From the NCBI GenBank assembly GCA_036388895.1, contig DASVQY010000036.1, positions 1 through 64,000 on the forward strand: 64,000 nt of DNA, given 5' to 3'. This document shows positions 36,016 through 44,258 of this stretch, piece by piece; position 1 is the stretch's first letter, and every line of letters begins with the position of its first letter. Source of the DNA: SXVE01 sp036388895 (GTDB lineage: Bacteria > Acidobacteriota > Blastocatellia > Pyrinomonadales > Pyrinomonadaceae). A model generated the notes under the pieces. The model saw only the letters and a list, made by a program, of their open reading frames with translations, ran no database searches and was not told the origin of the DNA. The translations under genes were made by a program, and so were the position numbers.

Positions 36016-36711
36016 TTAAGGCTTCGGCGTTGTGCGCGGACGAACATCGCCGCCCGTCGGCGGTTTCGTTGCCGGACTCGACGTGTTCGACGGTTTCGAT
36101 TGCTTATTACTCGGAGCAGTGCTTGTATTCTTATTTCCCTTATCCGAAGAATTGCTGCCCGCGTCCGAATCGCTCTTATTTGAACTCTCAGTATTTGCTG
36201 AATTCAAGTTACTGTCTGCTTTATTCGTAATCACGTCGCGCTTCGTATCGGCTTTCTTCTTGGTCGAACCGGAATTCGTATTGGATTTATTAGATTTTTT
36301 CGGCTTATCCGAAATCAATTCTTCGATTTTTTCCGTATCGTCTTCTTCTTCCTGATTGATCTTTTTGAGCGTTACCGGCGCTTCTGCTCCTTCCGGGTCA
36401 ACTTTGCTCGTCACAACCAAAATCATCTGACCAGTCTTAACCGTATCGCCGGCTTTCGGCAGTTGTTCCAGAATTGTGTTTTGTTTTTCGGTGCTGTAGC
36501 GGTCAGCGCGTTTTTTTATTTTCAAACCGAGCGCTTCAAGTTCCTTTTCGCTTTCGACAAAATCTTTTCCCGTAATTTCAGGAACTTTTATTTCATTGCC
36601 CTGCAGCGACATATAAACAACGCCGCCCGCTCCGAAAAGAAACGCGCCCGCCAAAGCAGCGACGATAAACAATTTACCGAGCGCCGAAAATCCTGATTTT
36701 AATAAACTCAT
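36016..36711 (-). CDS. Single-pass membrane protein with one PASTA domain and a disordered tail
   Basis: Protein of 231 aa. A short cytosolic start (MSLLKSGFSALGK), a membrane helix (about 13-35) and one PASTA domain (about 40-105: VPEITGKDFVESEKELEALGLKI, then LEQLPKAGDTVKTGQMILVV). The rest (about 110-231) is low-complexity Ser/Lys/Asn/Asp/Thr and ends in a Pro/Thr-rich stretch. PASTA domains bind muropeptides or beta-lactams in Ser/Thr kinases and penicillin-binding proteins, but no kinase or transpeptidase domain is present. The gene sits between rsmB and rpe, the usual place of prkC in Firmicutes. Confidence 0.85.
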   Translation of the reverse strand: MSLLKSGFSALGKLFIVAALAGAFLFGAGGVVYMSLQGNEIKVPEITGKDFVESEKELEALGLKIKKRADRYSTEKQNTILEQLPKAGDTVKTGQMILVVTSKVDPEGAEAPVTLKKINQEEEDDTEKIEELISDKPKKSNKSNTNSGSTKKKADTKRDVITNKADSNLNSANTESSNKSDSDAGSNSSDKGNKNTSTAPSNKQSKPSNTSSPATKPPTGGDVRPRTTPKP

Positions 36712-36797
36712 TTTTGGTGAACTCCGAAATCAACGAAAGTCTAACATTTTTTCGACCGTTCGCCGAATTAAAAACCTTGAAATTATGGGAGAATAAA

Positions 36798-38156
36798 CTA
36801 TTTCTTTTGAAAAACAGCAATAAAAAATCCGTCCATTTCATCTTTTTGCGGAAAGGTGCGCGCGAAGTTTTCTGCCGTTATAAATCTTTCTGGCAGATTC
36901 GGCGCTGTCTGCACATAATTTTGATTGTTTTCCAAAAATTGTTGACAAACCGCTTCGTTTTCTTTGATTTCCAGCGAACAGGTCGAATAAATCAGCTTTC
37001 CGCCGCTTTTGACTAGCTTTGATGCGTTTTTCAGGATTGCAAGTTGTTTTGCGGAAAGCTCTGCGAAATCTTTTTCATCGAGAAAATAGCGAATTTCCGG
37101 GTTGTGACGGATCGTTCCGGTTCCCGAACAAGGCGAATCGAGCAAAACGCAATCAAAGCTCTCGTCAGCAAAAGGCAGAGATTTTTCCGCGTCGTACTGC
37201 ACGATTGAAATTTGCTCAATTCCCTGATTGCGGCAGTTTTCTTGCAAAAACGTGACTCTTTGAAAATACAAATCCCCGGCAATCAAAGAATTCCGATTTT
37301 CCGTTTTTGACTTTTGAGCCGCAATTTGCGTAGTTTTGCTGCCCGGAGCGGCGCAAACATCGAGAAATTTTTCGCCGTTCTTTAAATTTATCGTTTGCCC
37401 GACCAACTGAGAACCTTCATCCTGAAAATAAATCTCGCCTGTTTTTGCCAGCCCGTGCAATTTCGAATCATACTTTTCGGCGATAAAGCAATTTTCGATA
37501 AATTCCGATTTTTCGCATTTATCTTCAAAATATTTCAAAAGTTCATTTCGTTTTTTCTCATCGCTGCGGAAAAATTTCTCAGTTAAACGAAAAGAACGCG
37601 ACGGAATTTCATTATTTATTTTTGCAAGTTTTGCCGTTTCTTCAATTCCGAACTGCTCGCTCCATTTTTCAATCAACCAGCGCGGGTGTGAGGTTTCGAT
37701 TGAAATTCGTTCTATTTCGTCAATGTATTTAAGCTCAATTTTCTCGCGCGTAGCTCGCCGCAAAACCGCGTTGACGAATCCTTTCGCAGAAGTTTTTTTC
37801 GCTTTCTGAACCAGATTCACCGATTCGTTGATTGCCGAATAAGTTGGAATTTTATCGAGGTAAAACAATTGGTAAAGCCCGATTCGAAGCGCGATTAAGA
37901 TTGCCGTATCGAGTTTTTTATTGTTCGTGAAATGACCGATTATTTTGTCGAGATAAATTTGTTTTCGCAGAACGCCGAGCGTTATTTCGTGTGAAAGCGC
38001 CCGGTCTTCGGGTGAAAGTTTATCTTCGTAAAACGGCAAAAGCACCGACGAAAAGGCTTTCTCCGTTTCGATTTTCGTGAGAATTTCGTAAACGGCTGAT
38101 CTGGCAGGCGAAATTTTTACCGTTTTGTGTTTTTTTGCTTTTTGAATGGCGCTCAA
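36798..38156 (-). CDS. rsmB: 16S rRNA m5C967 methyltransferase RsmB
   Basis: Protein of 452 aa that methylates a cytosine in helix 31 of 16S rRNA using S-adenosylmethionine. A NusB-like RNA-binding domain spans about 15-145. The catalytic domain (about 230-450) has the SAM motif DVCAAPGSKT (266-275), the releasing cysteine in DSPCSGTG (Cys343) and the nucleophile in YSTCSLE (Cys393). Both cysteines are conserved as the family requires. It follows fmt on the same strand, as in many bacteria. Confidence 0.95.
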   Translation of the reverse strand: MSAIQKAKKHKTVKISPARSAVYEILTKIETEKAFSSVLLPFYEDKLSPEDRALSHEITLGVLRKQIYLDKIIGHFTNNKKLDTAILIALRIGLYQLFYLDKIPTYSAINESVNLVQKAKKTSAKGFVNAVLRRATREKIELKYIDEIERISIETSHPRWLIEKWSEQFGIEETAKLAKINNEIPSRSFRLTEKFFRSDEKKRNELLKYFEDKCEKSEFIENCFIAEKYDSKLHGLAKTGEIYFQDEGSQLVGQTINLKNGEKFLDVCAAPGSKTTQIAAQKSKTENRNSLIAGDLYFQRVTFLQENCRNQGIEQISIVQYDAEKSLPFADESFDCVLLDSPCSGTGTIRHNPEIRYFLDEKDFAELSAKQLAILKNASKLVKSGGKLIYSTCSLEIKENEAVCQQFLENNQNYVQTAPNLPERFITAENFARTFPQKDEMDGFFIAVFQKK

Positions 38157-38249
38157 ATAATTTCCCTTTTAAAACCTTTTTTTAGCTGTAAATATTCGAT
38201 TTAAGAAATCTGTTTTTCTTCAAATTGTTGCGATTTTAATAAAATAGAT

Positions 38250-39179
38250 TTATCCAAACACGTCGCCGGTTTGAATTTTAACGCCGTTTAGAAAATCCCT
38301 GGTCGGCATTCTTTTTTTGCCTTCGATTTGCAGTTCTTCAATCTGCAAAAGCGTTTGATTGCCGCAGGCAACATAAAGTTTGTCGCCTTTCGCTTCAATC
38401 ACCAATCCTTCTCCCGGCTTTGAGAATTCGCTGATAACCGGTTTGGCTTTAAAGATGGTTAATTTTTTATTCTGGTATTTCGTGTAGCTTGACGGGAAAG
38501 GTTGAAAGCCGCGGACGCGTGCGGCAATGTCCTGTGCCGAAAGATTCCAATCAATCAAACCGTCTTCTTTTTTCATAATCGGCGCGTAAGTCGCCTGTGA
38601 ATCGTTTTGCGGCTGAACAGTCAATTCGTCGCGCATCGCCAGAGTTTCCGAAAGCAAATCAGAGCCGATTTCCGCCAATCTGTTCATCAGTTCAATCGCT
38701 GTTTCTTCCACGCCGATTTCAGTTTCTCTCTGCAGCAAAATCCCGCCCGTGTCTAATCCTGCGTCCATCTGCATTGTGGTTACGCCGGTCTTCGTTTCCC
38801 CGTTTGCGATTGCCCAGTTCACCGGCGCCGCGCCGCGATATTTGGGCAGAAGGGAAAAATGGACGTTTATCGCGCCTTTAGGAAATGCGTTCAAAAAACT
38901 TTCGGGTAAAATTCTGCCGTAAGCGACGACGACGGCAACGTCCGCCTTTTGAGATTGAAAAGTTTCGAGCGCTTCGGCAGTTTTAATTTTCGTCGGTTGC
39001 AAAACGTTCAGATTGTTTTCCAACGCGAACTGTTTGACGGGCGGAGCGGTTAATTTATTGCCGCGCCCGGAAGGTCGGTCGGGCTGTGTGTAGACTGCAA
39101 CGACTTCGTGCCCGTCCTTCAAAATTCTTTCCAGACTGGAAACCGCCGGTTGCGGAGTTCCCATAAAAACAATTTTCAT
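38250..39179 (-). CDS. fmt: Methionyl-tRNA formyltransferase
   Basis: Protein of 309 aa that formylates Met-tRNAi with 10-formyltetrahydrofolate before translation initiation. The formyltransferase domain (1-about 205) carries the catalytic residues Asn105 and His107 in INVHFSLLPKYRGAAPVNW and Asp143 in DAGLDTGG. The C-terminal OB-like domain (about 210-309) is present. The length is typical. It is followed by rsmB on the same strand, and def lies about 3 kb upstream, so the usual def-fmt pair is split by rocA and two other genes. Confidence 0.96.
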   Translation of the reverse strand: MKIVFMGTPQPAVSSLERILKDGHEVVAVYTQPDRPSGRGNKLTAPPVKQFALENNLNVLQPTKIKTAEALETFQSQKADVAVVVAYGRILPESFLNAFPKGAINVHFSLLPKYRGAAPVNWAIANGETKTGVTTMQMDAGLDTGGILLQRETEIGVEETAIELMNRLAEIGSDLLSETLAMRDELTVQPQNDSQATYAPIMKKEDGLIDWNLSAQDIAARVRGFQPFPSSYTKYQNKKLTIFKAKPVISEFSKPGEGLVIEAKGDKLYVACGNQTLLQIEELQIEGKKRMPTRDFLNGVKIQTGDVFG

Positions 39180-39194
39180 AAAATTACACTAAAG

Positions 39195-39231
39195 AAAAAA
39201 GGCGGTCGGACAAAACTCTCCGCACCCCGCC
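39195..39231 (-). terminator. Intrinsic terminator before fmt
   Basis: On the minus strand the sequence forms a GGCGG...CCGCC stem (39227-39231 with 39201-39205) with inner pairs CGGA/TCCG, followed by TTTTTT. It probably ends the transcript of the gene at 39258-40148, so fmt must start from its own promoter or by read-through. Confidence 0.65.
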
Positions 39232-39257
39232 AATTTTATCTGAATACAACTTTTTTT

Positions 39258-40148
39258 CTAAAAAGCGCAATGATAACTCGATGTTTCCAAAACTCTCGAC
39301 CATTTGCCGCCGGCGCGTTTGTAAACATTGAAATTATTTCCTTCAAACGCTTGCGTAACAGTAAAAATTTCGCCTGTGCCGTCGCCATCGTAATCAAAAA
39401 CATCGAGCAGAAGCTCGTGATATAAACCTTTATCCAAGTCTTTTATATCTTTGCTCATCACGTTTTCCTCTTCGTATTCCTGAAATTTTTTGAAATTGAG
39501 CGTAAAGCCGCCTTTCGCATTTTTGTCGGCGATGAAAAACAGCAAAGAACGCTTTTTGTCGCTCGTGTTATACCAGTATGAACCGACAAATTCAAAATCG
39601 CCGTCGTTATCAACGTCGATTTTCGTCAAATTATGATAACGAAATTCATTAGTATTTTTTACTGGAACGTTTTTATCTTTCATTTCCGCCATCAAAAGCT
39701 CTTCAATTTTGGTTCGTTCCGTAATTAACGGTAAACGGCGAACGCCGTTCTCCGACCTTTTCGCCCGCAAATCGGTCGCCAGAGCCATAACAAAACCTTG
39801 CGGCTTGACTCGGTTCGATTGTATTGAGACTTCCGCTTGATTACTCGCGCATTCCGTATCGGATAAATCTTTGACGACCTTTACGGTTCCGGCATTGTCG
39901 CCGCCGAAAATCAAGTTGTATTGCGTTCGCGGTTTGTAATGATTTTTGACGAAATTCGGTTTATTTTCGGACTTTATAACATCATCGCCGACGCCCGACA
40001 GCTTGCCGTTTTTGATGACCGCAATCGGCTCGATTTGCTTTCCGTCGTTGACGACCGCGAAAATTATCCCTCTGGATTTTTGCGCGACCGCCGACGCGGC
40101 AATCAAAAGCACAACGGACAAAACTGCCAGGCATTTTTTGTTAATCAT
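39258..40148 (-). CDS. Exported protein with FG-GAP-like Asp-rich repeats, unknown function
   Basis: Protein of 296 aa with a signal peptide ending near AVAQ (residue 22). Two calcium-binding-like loops of the integrin/FG-GAP type are visible (DVDNDGDFEFVG near 203 and DYDGDGTGEIF near 266), each followed by a beta strand. Loops like these occur in beta-propellers, but two copies are too few for a full propeller. It is probably periplasmic. It runs in the same direction as rocA (12 bases downstream of it). Confidence 0.6.
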   Translation of the reverse strand: MINKKCLAVLSVVLLIAASAVAQKSRGIIFAVVNDGKQIEPIAVIKNGKLSGVGDDVIKSENKPNFVKNHYKPRTQYNLIFGGDNAGTVKVVKDLSDTECASNQAEVSIQSNRVKPQGFVMALATDLRAKRSENGVRRLPLITERTKIEELLMAEMKDKNVPVKNTNEFRYHNLTKIDVDNDGDFEFVGSYWYNTSDKKRSLLFFIADKNAKGGFTLNFKKFQEYEEENVMSKDIKDLDKGLYHELLLDVFDYDGDGTGEIFTVTQAFEGNNFNVYKRAGGKWSRVLETSSYHCAF

Positions 40149-40160
40149 CTGTCTATTATA

Positions 40161-41735
40161 TCAAATCTTTTGCGAGACGGATTTTCCCTGCATAAACTGC
40201 AAAAGATACTCGCGCCCGCCCGCTTTCGAATCGGTTCCGCTCATATTAAAACCGCCGAAAGGATGAACTCCGACGAGCGCACCGGTGCATTTGCGGTTCA
40301 AATAAAGATTGCCGACGTGAAATTCGCGTTTCGCTTTTTCCAGATTTCCCTGAGAAGTCGAGTAAACCGCGCCGGTCAGACCGTACGGCGTATCATTGGC
40401 GATTTCAATTGCGTGATCGAAATCTTTCGCTTTGATGACGGCGAGAACCGGAGCGAAAATCTCTTCCTGTTCGATTGTCGCCTGCGGCTGAACGTCGTCA
40501 ATAATCGTCGGTTCGACATAAAAACCATTTGAATTATCAGCGTTTCCGCCGACAACCAGCTTTCCGCCTTCTTCGATTCCCTTTTGAATCATCGAAGTCG
40601 CTTTTTCAAAAGATTTTTGATTGATAACGGCAGTTAAATTCGTGTCCGGTTCGGTCGGAAGCCCGATTTTCAATTTTTTCGTCAACTCAACGACTTTTTC
40701 CATTAACGGTTGATGCACTTTTTCGTCTACGATCAAACGCGAGCAAGCGGAACATTTCTGACCTTGAAAACCAAAAGCAGATGAAACAACACCCGCTGCC
40801 GCAGAATCCAAATCAGCATCGTCGGCAACGATTATCGCGTCTTTCCCGCCCATTTCCGCGACGACGCGTTTCATCCAGCGCTGTCCTTCGCGCGTTTTCG
40901 CCGCTTCTTCGTAGATGTGCAGACCGACCGCTTTCGAGCCTGTAAACGAAATAAAGCGCGTTTTCGGGTGCGCGACCAGCTGCTCGCCGACTTTTATGCC
41001 GCTGCTCGGCAGAAAATTGACGACGCCCGCCGGAAGCCCGATTTCTTCCAGAACTTCCATAAATTTATAAGCAATCGTCGGCGCGTCCGGCGAAGGTTTC
41101 AGAACAGTAGTATTTCCAGTCACAACGGCGCTCATCGTCATTCCGACCATAATCGCCAGCGGAAAATTCCACGGCGGAATGATCGCTCCGACGCCGAGCG
41201 GAACGTATTCAAAACGATTGTTTTCACCTTCGTAAGGAGTCACCGGCTGCGGTTCAGCCCAGCGAATCATCTCGCGCCCGTAAAATTCAAGAAAATCAAT
41301 CGCTTCCGCCGTATCGCCGTCGGCTTCCGCCCAGGTTTTTCCCGCCTCGAAAATCATCCACGCCGAAAAATGATGTTTTCGCTCGCGAAGAATGGCGGCG
41401 GCTTTGAAAAGATACTCGGCACGTTCACGCGGCGAAACATTTTGCCAGATTTTGAACGCATCGGTCGCAGATTCAATAGCCTTGTCAACCAAATTTTCGG
41501 CGTGGGCATCGGCGTCGGCGAAAATTCCGACAACCTGCGATTTATCCGCCGGATTAATGCTTTCAAATTTATTTTCGGCAGTAAATTTTTCGCCGTTGAT
41601 AATAATCGGATATTCCTTTCCCAATTCGCCGCGCACGCCGTCAATCGCAGCCTGCATCGCAATCTGATTTTCCGTTACGGAAAAATCCGTGAACGGTTCG
41701 TTTCTGAATTCGTCTAAAACTTTTTGTGTTTGCAT
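40161..41735 (-). CDS. rocA: L-glutamate gamma-semialdehyde dehydrogenase (1-pyrroline-5-carboxylate dehydrogenase)
   Basis: Aldehyde dehydrogenase of 524 aa that oxidises glutamate semialdehyde to glutamate with NAD, the last step of proline or arginine breakdown. The N-terminal extension of about 40 residues (MQTQKVLDEFRNEPF) is typical of RocA/PruA. Family residues are visible: PPWNFP with Asn190, FTGS near 264-267, the general base Glu294 in VAEMGGKD and the nucleophile Cys328 in FGFQGQKCSAC. The cofactor loop (KPSPDAP) is also present. No proline dehydrogenase gene is in the window. Confidence 0.92.
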   Translation of the reverse strand: MQTQKVLDEFRNEPFTDFSVTENQIAMQAAIDGVRGELGKEYPIIINGEKFTAENKFESINPADKSQVVGIFADADAHAENLVDKAIESATDAFKIWQNVSPRERAEYLFKAAAILRERKHHFSAWMIFEAGKTWAEADGDTAEAIDFLEFYGREMIRWAEPQPVTPYEGENNRFEYVPLGVGAIIPPWNFPLAIMVGMTMSAVVTGNTTVLKPSPDAPTIAYKFMEVLEEIGLPAGVVNFLPSSGIKVGEQLVAHPKTRFISFTGSKAVGLHIYEEAAKTREGQRWMKRVVAEMGGKDAIIVADDADLDSAAAGVVSSAFGFQGQKCSACSRLIVDEKVHQPLMEKVVELTKKLKIGLPTEPDTNLTAVINQKSFEKATSMIQKGIEEGGKLVVGGNADNSNGFYVEPTIIDDVQPQATIEQEEIFAPVLAVIKAKDFDHAIEIANDTPYGLTGAVYSTSQGNLEKAKREFHVGNLYLNRKCTGALVGVHPFGGFNMSGTDSKAGGREYLLQFMQGKSVSQKI

Positions 41736-41803
41736 AGTTTGTTTATAAATATTTTTTGATTAAGTATTTTGTTTCTCAAAAATTTTCGGCAACATTTTCA
41801 AAA

Positions 41804-42028
41804 TTACCGGTATCTTTGTCGGTCAATTTCGTGTAATTCCCATTCGTCTAAAAGTTCCGGGAAAACGGCTTGATCGGCGTTTTGCCACGCGATTACAAAA
41901 CGCGGCTGCTGCGTGTCGTTTAGATGCTTGACGTAACTCAAAATTAAGATCCAGCCGGCGTCGAGATATTTATTAAGTTCACGAATCGAACTGACTTCGG
42001 CGGTTAATTTCGTATCTTCAATTTTCAT
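41804..42028 (-). CDS. Small conserved-looking protein, unknown function
   Basis: Soluble protein of 74 aa with no signal or membrane segment. It is rich in Trp, Leu and Glu (DAGWILILSYVKHL, PRFVIAWQNADQAVFPELLDEWEL). Three bases separate the def stop and this start, so it is co-translated with def. I recognise no family. Confidence 0.6.
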   Translation of the reverse strand: MKIEDTKLTAEVSSIRELNKYLDAGWILILSYVKHLNDTQQPRFVIAWQNADQAVFPELLDEWELHEIDRQRYR

Positions 42029-42031
42029 AAA

Positions 42032-42553
42032 CTACTCCCATTTTCCTGTTTTTTGTAACTTTTTGATTTTCCGCTTAACCATTTCGCGTTTTAGGACGCT
42101 CATCCGATCCAAAAACACGATGCCGTCGCAGTGATCCGTTTCGTGCAAAATGCAGCGAGCCGTTAAATCGCTGCCGTCGAGTTCCTGCCATTCGCCGAAA
42201 ACGTCTTGAAAACGCACAACGGCGCGGGATTCGCGTTTTATTTTCGTGTAAATGCCCGGGAACGATAAACAGCCTTCGTTGCCGATCTGTTCGCCTTCGT
42301 GAACGATTACTTCGGGATTGATCATCGCTATTTTGTTCGATTCGCCTTCTTCGGTCGGAACGTCCATTACAAAAAGTCGCCTTGAAACGCCGACTTGCGG
42401 CGCAGCAAGCCCGACGCCCTGCGCTTTGTACATCGTTTCAAACATATCTTCAACGAAACTGCGCAAATCATCGTTAAATTCCTCTTCCCCGACCGGTTTT
42501 CCGACAGTCAGCAGCACCGGTTCCGGGTAGTTAACAATTTTCAGCAAAGCCAT
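42032..42553 (-). CDS. def: Peptide deformylase
   Basis: Protein of 173 aa when started at the ATG at 42553 (MALLKIVNYPEP); the longer frame from 42574 is unlikely. It removes the formyl group from nascent protein N-termini with a metal ion, usually Fe. The three family motifs are intact: GVGLAAPQVG (46-55), EGCLSFPG (Cys95 is a ligand) and HETDHCDG (His137, Glu138, His141). The last motif differs from the common HEIDHLDG by Thr and Cys. It follows the locus described at 42599-46098 by 45 bases. Confidence 0.95.
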   Translation of the reverse strand: MALLKIVNYPEPVLLTVGKPVGEEEFNDDLRSFVEDMFETMYKAQGVGLAAPQVGVSRRLFVMDVPTEEGESNKIAMINPEVIVHEGEQIGNEGCLSFPGIYTKIKRESRAVVRFQDVFGEWQELDGSDLTARCILHETDHCDGIVFLDRMSVLKREMVKRKIKKLQKTGKWE

Positions 42554-42598
42554 AAACCAGATATTATAAAGCAAAAAGCGATAGGTAAAAAGAAAAAT

Positions 42599-43162
42599 TT
42601 AGATGAAAAAATGACGGACTGTGTTTCCGCTTCGCAGCCAAATGGCTAATTTCATTTTCTTTTTCAAAATTGCTTTTGAATTTTTTTCGTTTCGATGAAA
42701 AATTTCCCGCACATCGCCGCTTAAAAAACAATGGGCAAAGCGTTTTTCATAGCCGTAAAAATTTAATTTAGTTTGTTCGTATTTCGCAACGTTCTTTGAA
42801 GTTTCCGTGACGAGATTATTTTCGCGCAGGAAATCGCAAAACGCGATGGCGTCTTCGAGATGTTTTTTGACTGTTTGAGGATTGTATATTCGGGCGAATT
42901 CTCGAAAAAGCGGCGTGAAATCAGCGCCTGTAATTTCGCGTGTCAGCGGCAGAAGTTTTTCGACTTCGCGCAGTCTTTTCCGAAATAAAGATTCGGCGAA
43001 GAAACCGATTTCTTCGGGCAAAACCGCAAAGATTTCGGCGATTTCATTTTCGTTTAAAGAGTTTTCTTTGCCGGTTTTTTCGGGTTCGGACAAAAAAGCG
43101 CGGCGAAATTGTTCGTCGGTGTAAATTTTGGCGAGAAAGTTTTGCTGTTCGAGCAAACTCAT
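42599..43162 (-). CDS. Putative MNIO partner protein, helical
   Basis: Soluble, mostly helical protein of 187 aa. The N-terminus (MSLLEQQNFLAKIYTDEQF) and the block FAESLFRKRLREVEKLLPLTREITGADFTPLF look like proteins that I recall from clusters with DUF692 (MNIO) enzymes, where such partners help bind the substrate. I am not certain of the family name. The ATG overlaps the stop of the zinc-ribbon gene upstream (ATGA), so translation is coupled and it belongs to the MNIO transcript. It could also be an unrelated helical protein. Confidence 0.55.
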   Translation of the reverse strand: MSLLEQQNFLAKIYTDEQFRRAFLSEPEKTGKENSLNENEIAEIFAVLPEEIGFFAESLFRKRLREVEKLLPLTREITGADFTPLFREFARIYNPQTVKKHLEDAIAFCDFLRENNLVTETSKNVAKYEQTKLNFYGYEKRFAHCFLSGDVREIFHRNEKNSKAILKKKMKLAIWLRSGNTVRHFFI

Positions 43163-43656
43163 TTCAATTTCCGAGTTTTGTTTTTCGTGTAAAGCAGTTC
43201 AGTCGAACTTTCCGTAACGCTCGAAGCGGGCGCGAAGGGTTTTTCTTCTAAAAGTTTTCCGGTTTCACGATTTTCAGTCAATTCGTTTATCAGTATTGGA
43301 TTCGGTTTTCTTTCCTTTACATCCTCGCTGAAAATCACATAAATGAGCGACGAAATCGCAAAAACGATAAACGCAATCAATAAAATCCCGAAGAAAACAT
43401 TTTCGCCGCTGAAAATCATTCTCGTTAAAATAAAATAAATTACTGTGCTGACACCGGTTAACAACACGAGTGCGAATCCGCCGAAAGCGATGTTGCCGAA
43501 GTTCTCCAATCTTCTCTGGCGTTTAAAAAGTTCCGCGCTTTCGGGCGAAGCGATTTGCTCAAGCAGCGCAACGGTAATTTGTTCGAGCCTTAAACCGCAC
43601 GAACGGCAGAATTTTTGTTCGGTTGTATTTTTTGCGCCGCAATTCGGACAAAACAT
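43159..43656 (-). CDS. Zinc-ribbon membrane protein (copy 2)
   Basis: Protein of 165 aa. A zinc ribbon (C3, C6, C17, C20 in MFCPNCGAKN and KFCRSCGLRLE) is followed by a cytosolic helix, two membrane helices (about 50-77 and 84-112) and a polar cytosolic tail of about 50 residues. It is a tandem relative of the frameshifted gene upstream (43685-44196): the same zinc ribbon, helix positions and tail motif (PxxSVTExxTxLL). Function unknown; zinc binding is likely. It is coupled to the partner gene by a four-base overlap. Confidence 0.75.
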   Translation of the reverse strand: MFCPNCGAKNTTEQKFCRSCGLRLEQITVALLEQIASPESAELFKRQRRLENFGNIAFGGFALVLLTGVSTVIYFILTRMIFSGENVFFGILLIAFIVFAISSLIYVIFSEDVKERKPNPILINELTENRETGKLLEEKPFAPASSVTESSTELLYTKNKTRKLK

Positions 43657-43684
43657 AATTTAGTGATTTTTTTTATAAACGAAT

Positions 43685-43890
43685 TTACAAATTGCCGGAA
43701 TTTATTTTTCGCTTTGCTGAAAGCAGTCCGGTTGTTTTTTCCGTAACACTCGGAATCGGTTTAATTTCGCCGTCCGGCAAAATTTTTTTTGTCACATTTG
43801 TAGAATTAACAAACTTTTGCTCGTTCTCGTCCGACAGACGCTTGTTTTTCTGTTTTGTATTCATAAACAATTTCGGAAAGTTCAGAAAAA
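43685..43890 (-). pseudogene. C-terminal fragment of zinc-ribbon membrane protein copy 1 (frameshifted)
   Basis: In another frame from the copy 1 ORF, this stretch encodes a polar tail (KQKNKRLSDENEQKF, then PSVTEKTTGLLSAKRK) that matches the tail of the copy 2 protein. A single extra T in the T7 run (A7 on the + strand, 43885-43891) would join it to the 104-aa ORF and give a protein of about 170 aa, close to the 165 aa of copy 2. It is either a real frameshift or an assembly error. Confidence 0.65.
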
Positions 43891-44196
43891 AATCGAAAGC
43901 AATCCGAAAATTATTAAAGCAGTGAATCCAGACCAATATAAAACGTCCGCGCCGAACAAAATCATTTTGTAATAAATTACCTTTGAGAAAAAAAGCCCGA
44001 TTGCAATGATCGCCGAACAGGACAAAGAGAAAATGCCCAATTTTTCAAACAAATCTTTCCGTTTTTGCAATTTCGCGTATTCTTTGGTCGGGGTTTGACC
44101 GGCAATTGCGCGTAAAACCGCGTCTAATTTTAATCCGCACGAACGACAAAAATTTTGTTCGCTATCAATTTCCGCAGCGCAATTCGGACAGAACAT
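43882..44196 (-). CDS. Zinc-ribbon membrane protein (copy 1, N-terminal part)
   Basis: ORF of 104 aa with a zinc ribbon (MFCPNC, NFCRSCGLKL), a helix and two membrane helices (about 50-72 and 79-104). It ends abruptly inside the second helix at FF-stop. The C-terminal tail continues in another frame (43685-43890). The full-length version would parallel copy 2. It follows the MNIO gene after a perfect 14-bp inverted repeat (44203-44258). Start codon ATG. Confidence 0.7.
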   Translation of the reverse strand: MFCPNCAAEIDSEQNFCRSCGLKLDAVLRAIAGQTPTKEYAKLQKRKDLFEKLGIFSLSCSAIIAIGLFFSKVIYYKMILFGADVLYWSGFTALIIFGLLSIFF

Positions 44197-44202
44197 ATTT
44201 CT

Positions 44203-44258
44203 ATTACAGATTTTAGAATTCGTTTTTTTGGATCTAGCAATTTACTAAAATCTGTAAT
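44203..44258. repeat. Perfect 14-bp inverted repeat between MNIO and zinc-ribbon genes
   Basis: ATTACAGATTTTAG (44203-44216) and CTAAAATCTGTAAT (44245-44258) with a 28-base loop that contains T7. The right arm abuts the MNIO stop codon. It could attenuate or process the operon mRNA. Confidence 0.6.

Noticed and set aside
40917..41717. ORF of 266 aa on the plus strand opposite rocA
   Set aside because: It lies fully antisense to a well-supported aldehyde dehydrogenase gene with intact catalytic residues; its product is Arg/Asn/Phe rich as expected of a shadow frame.
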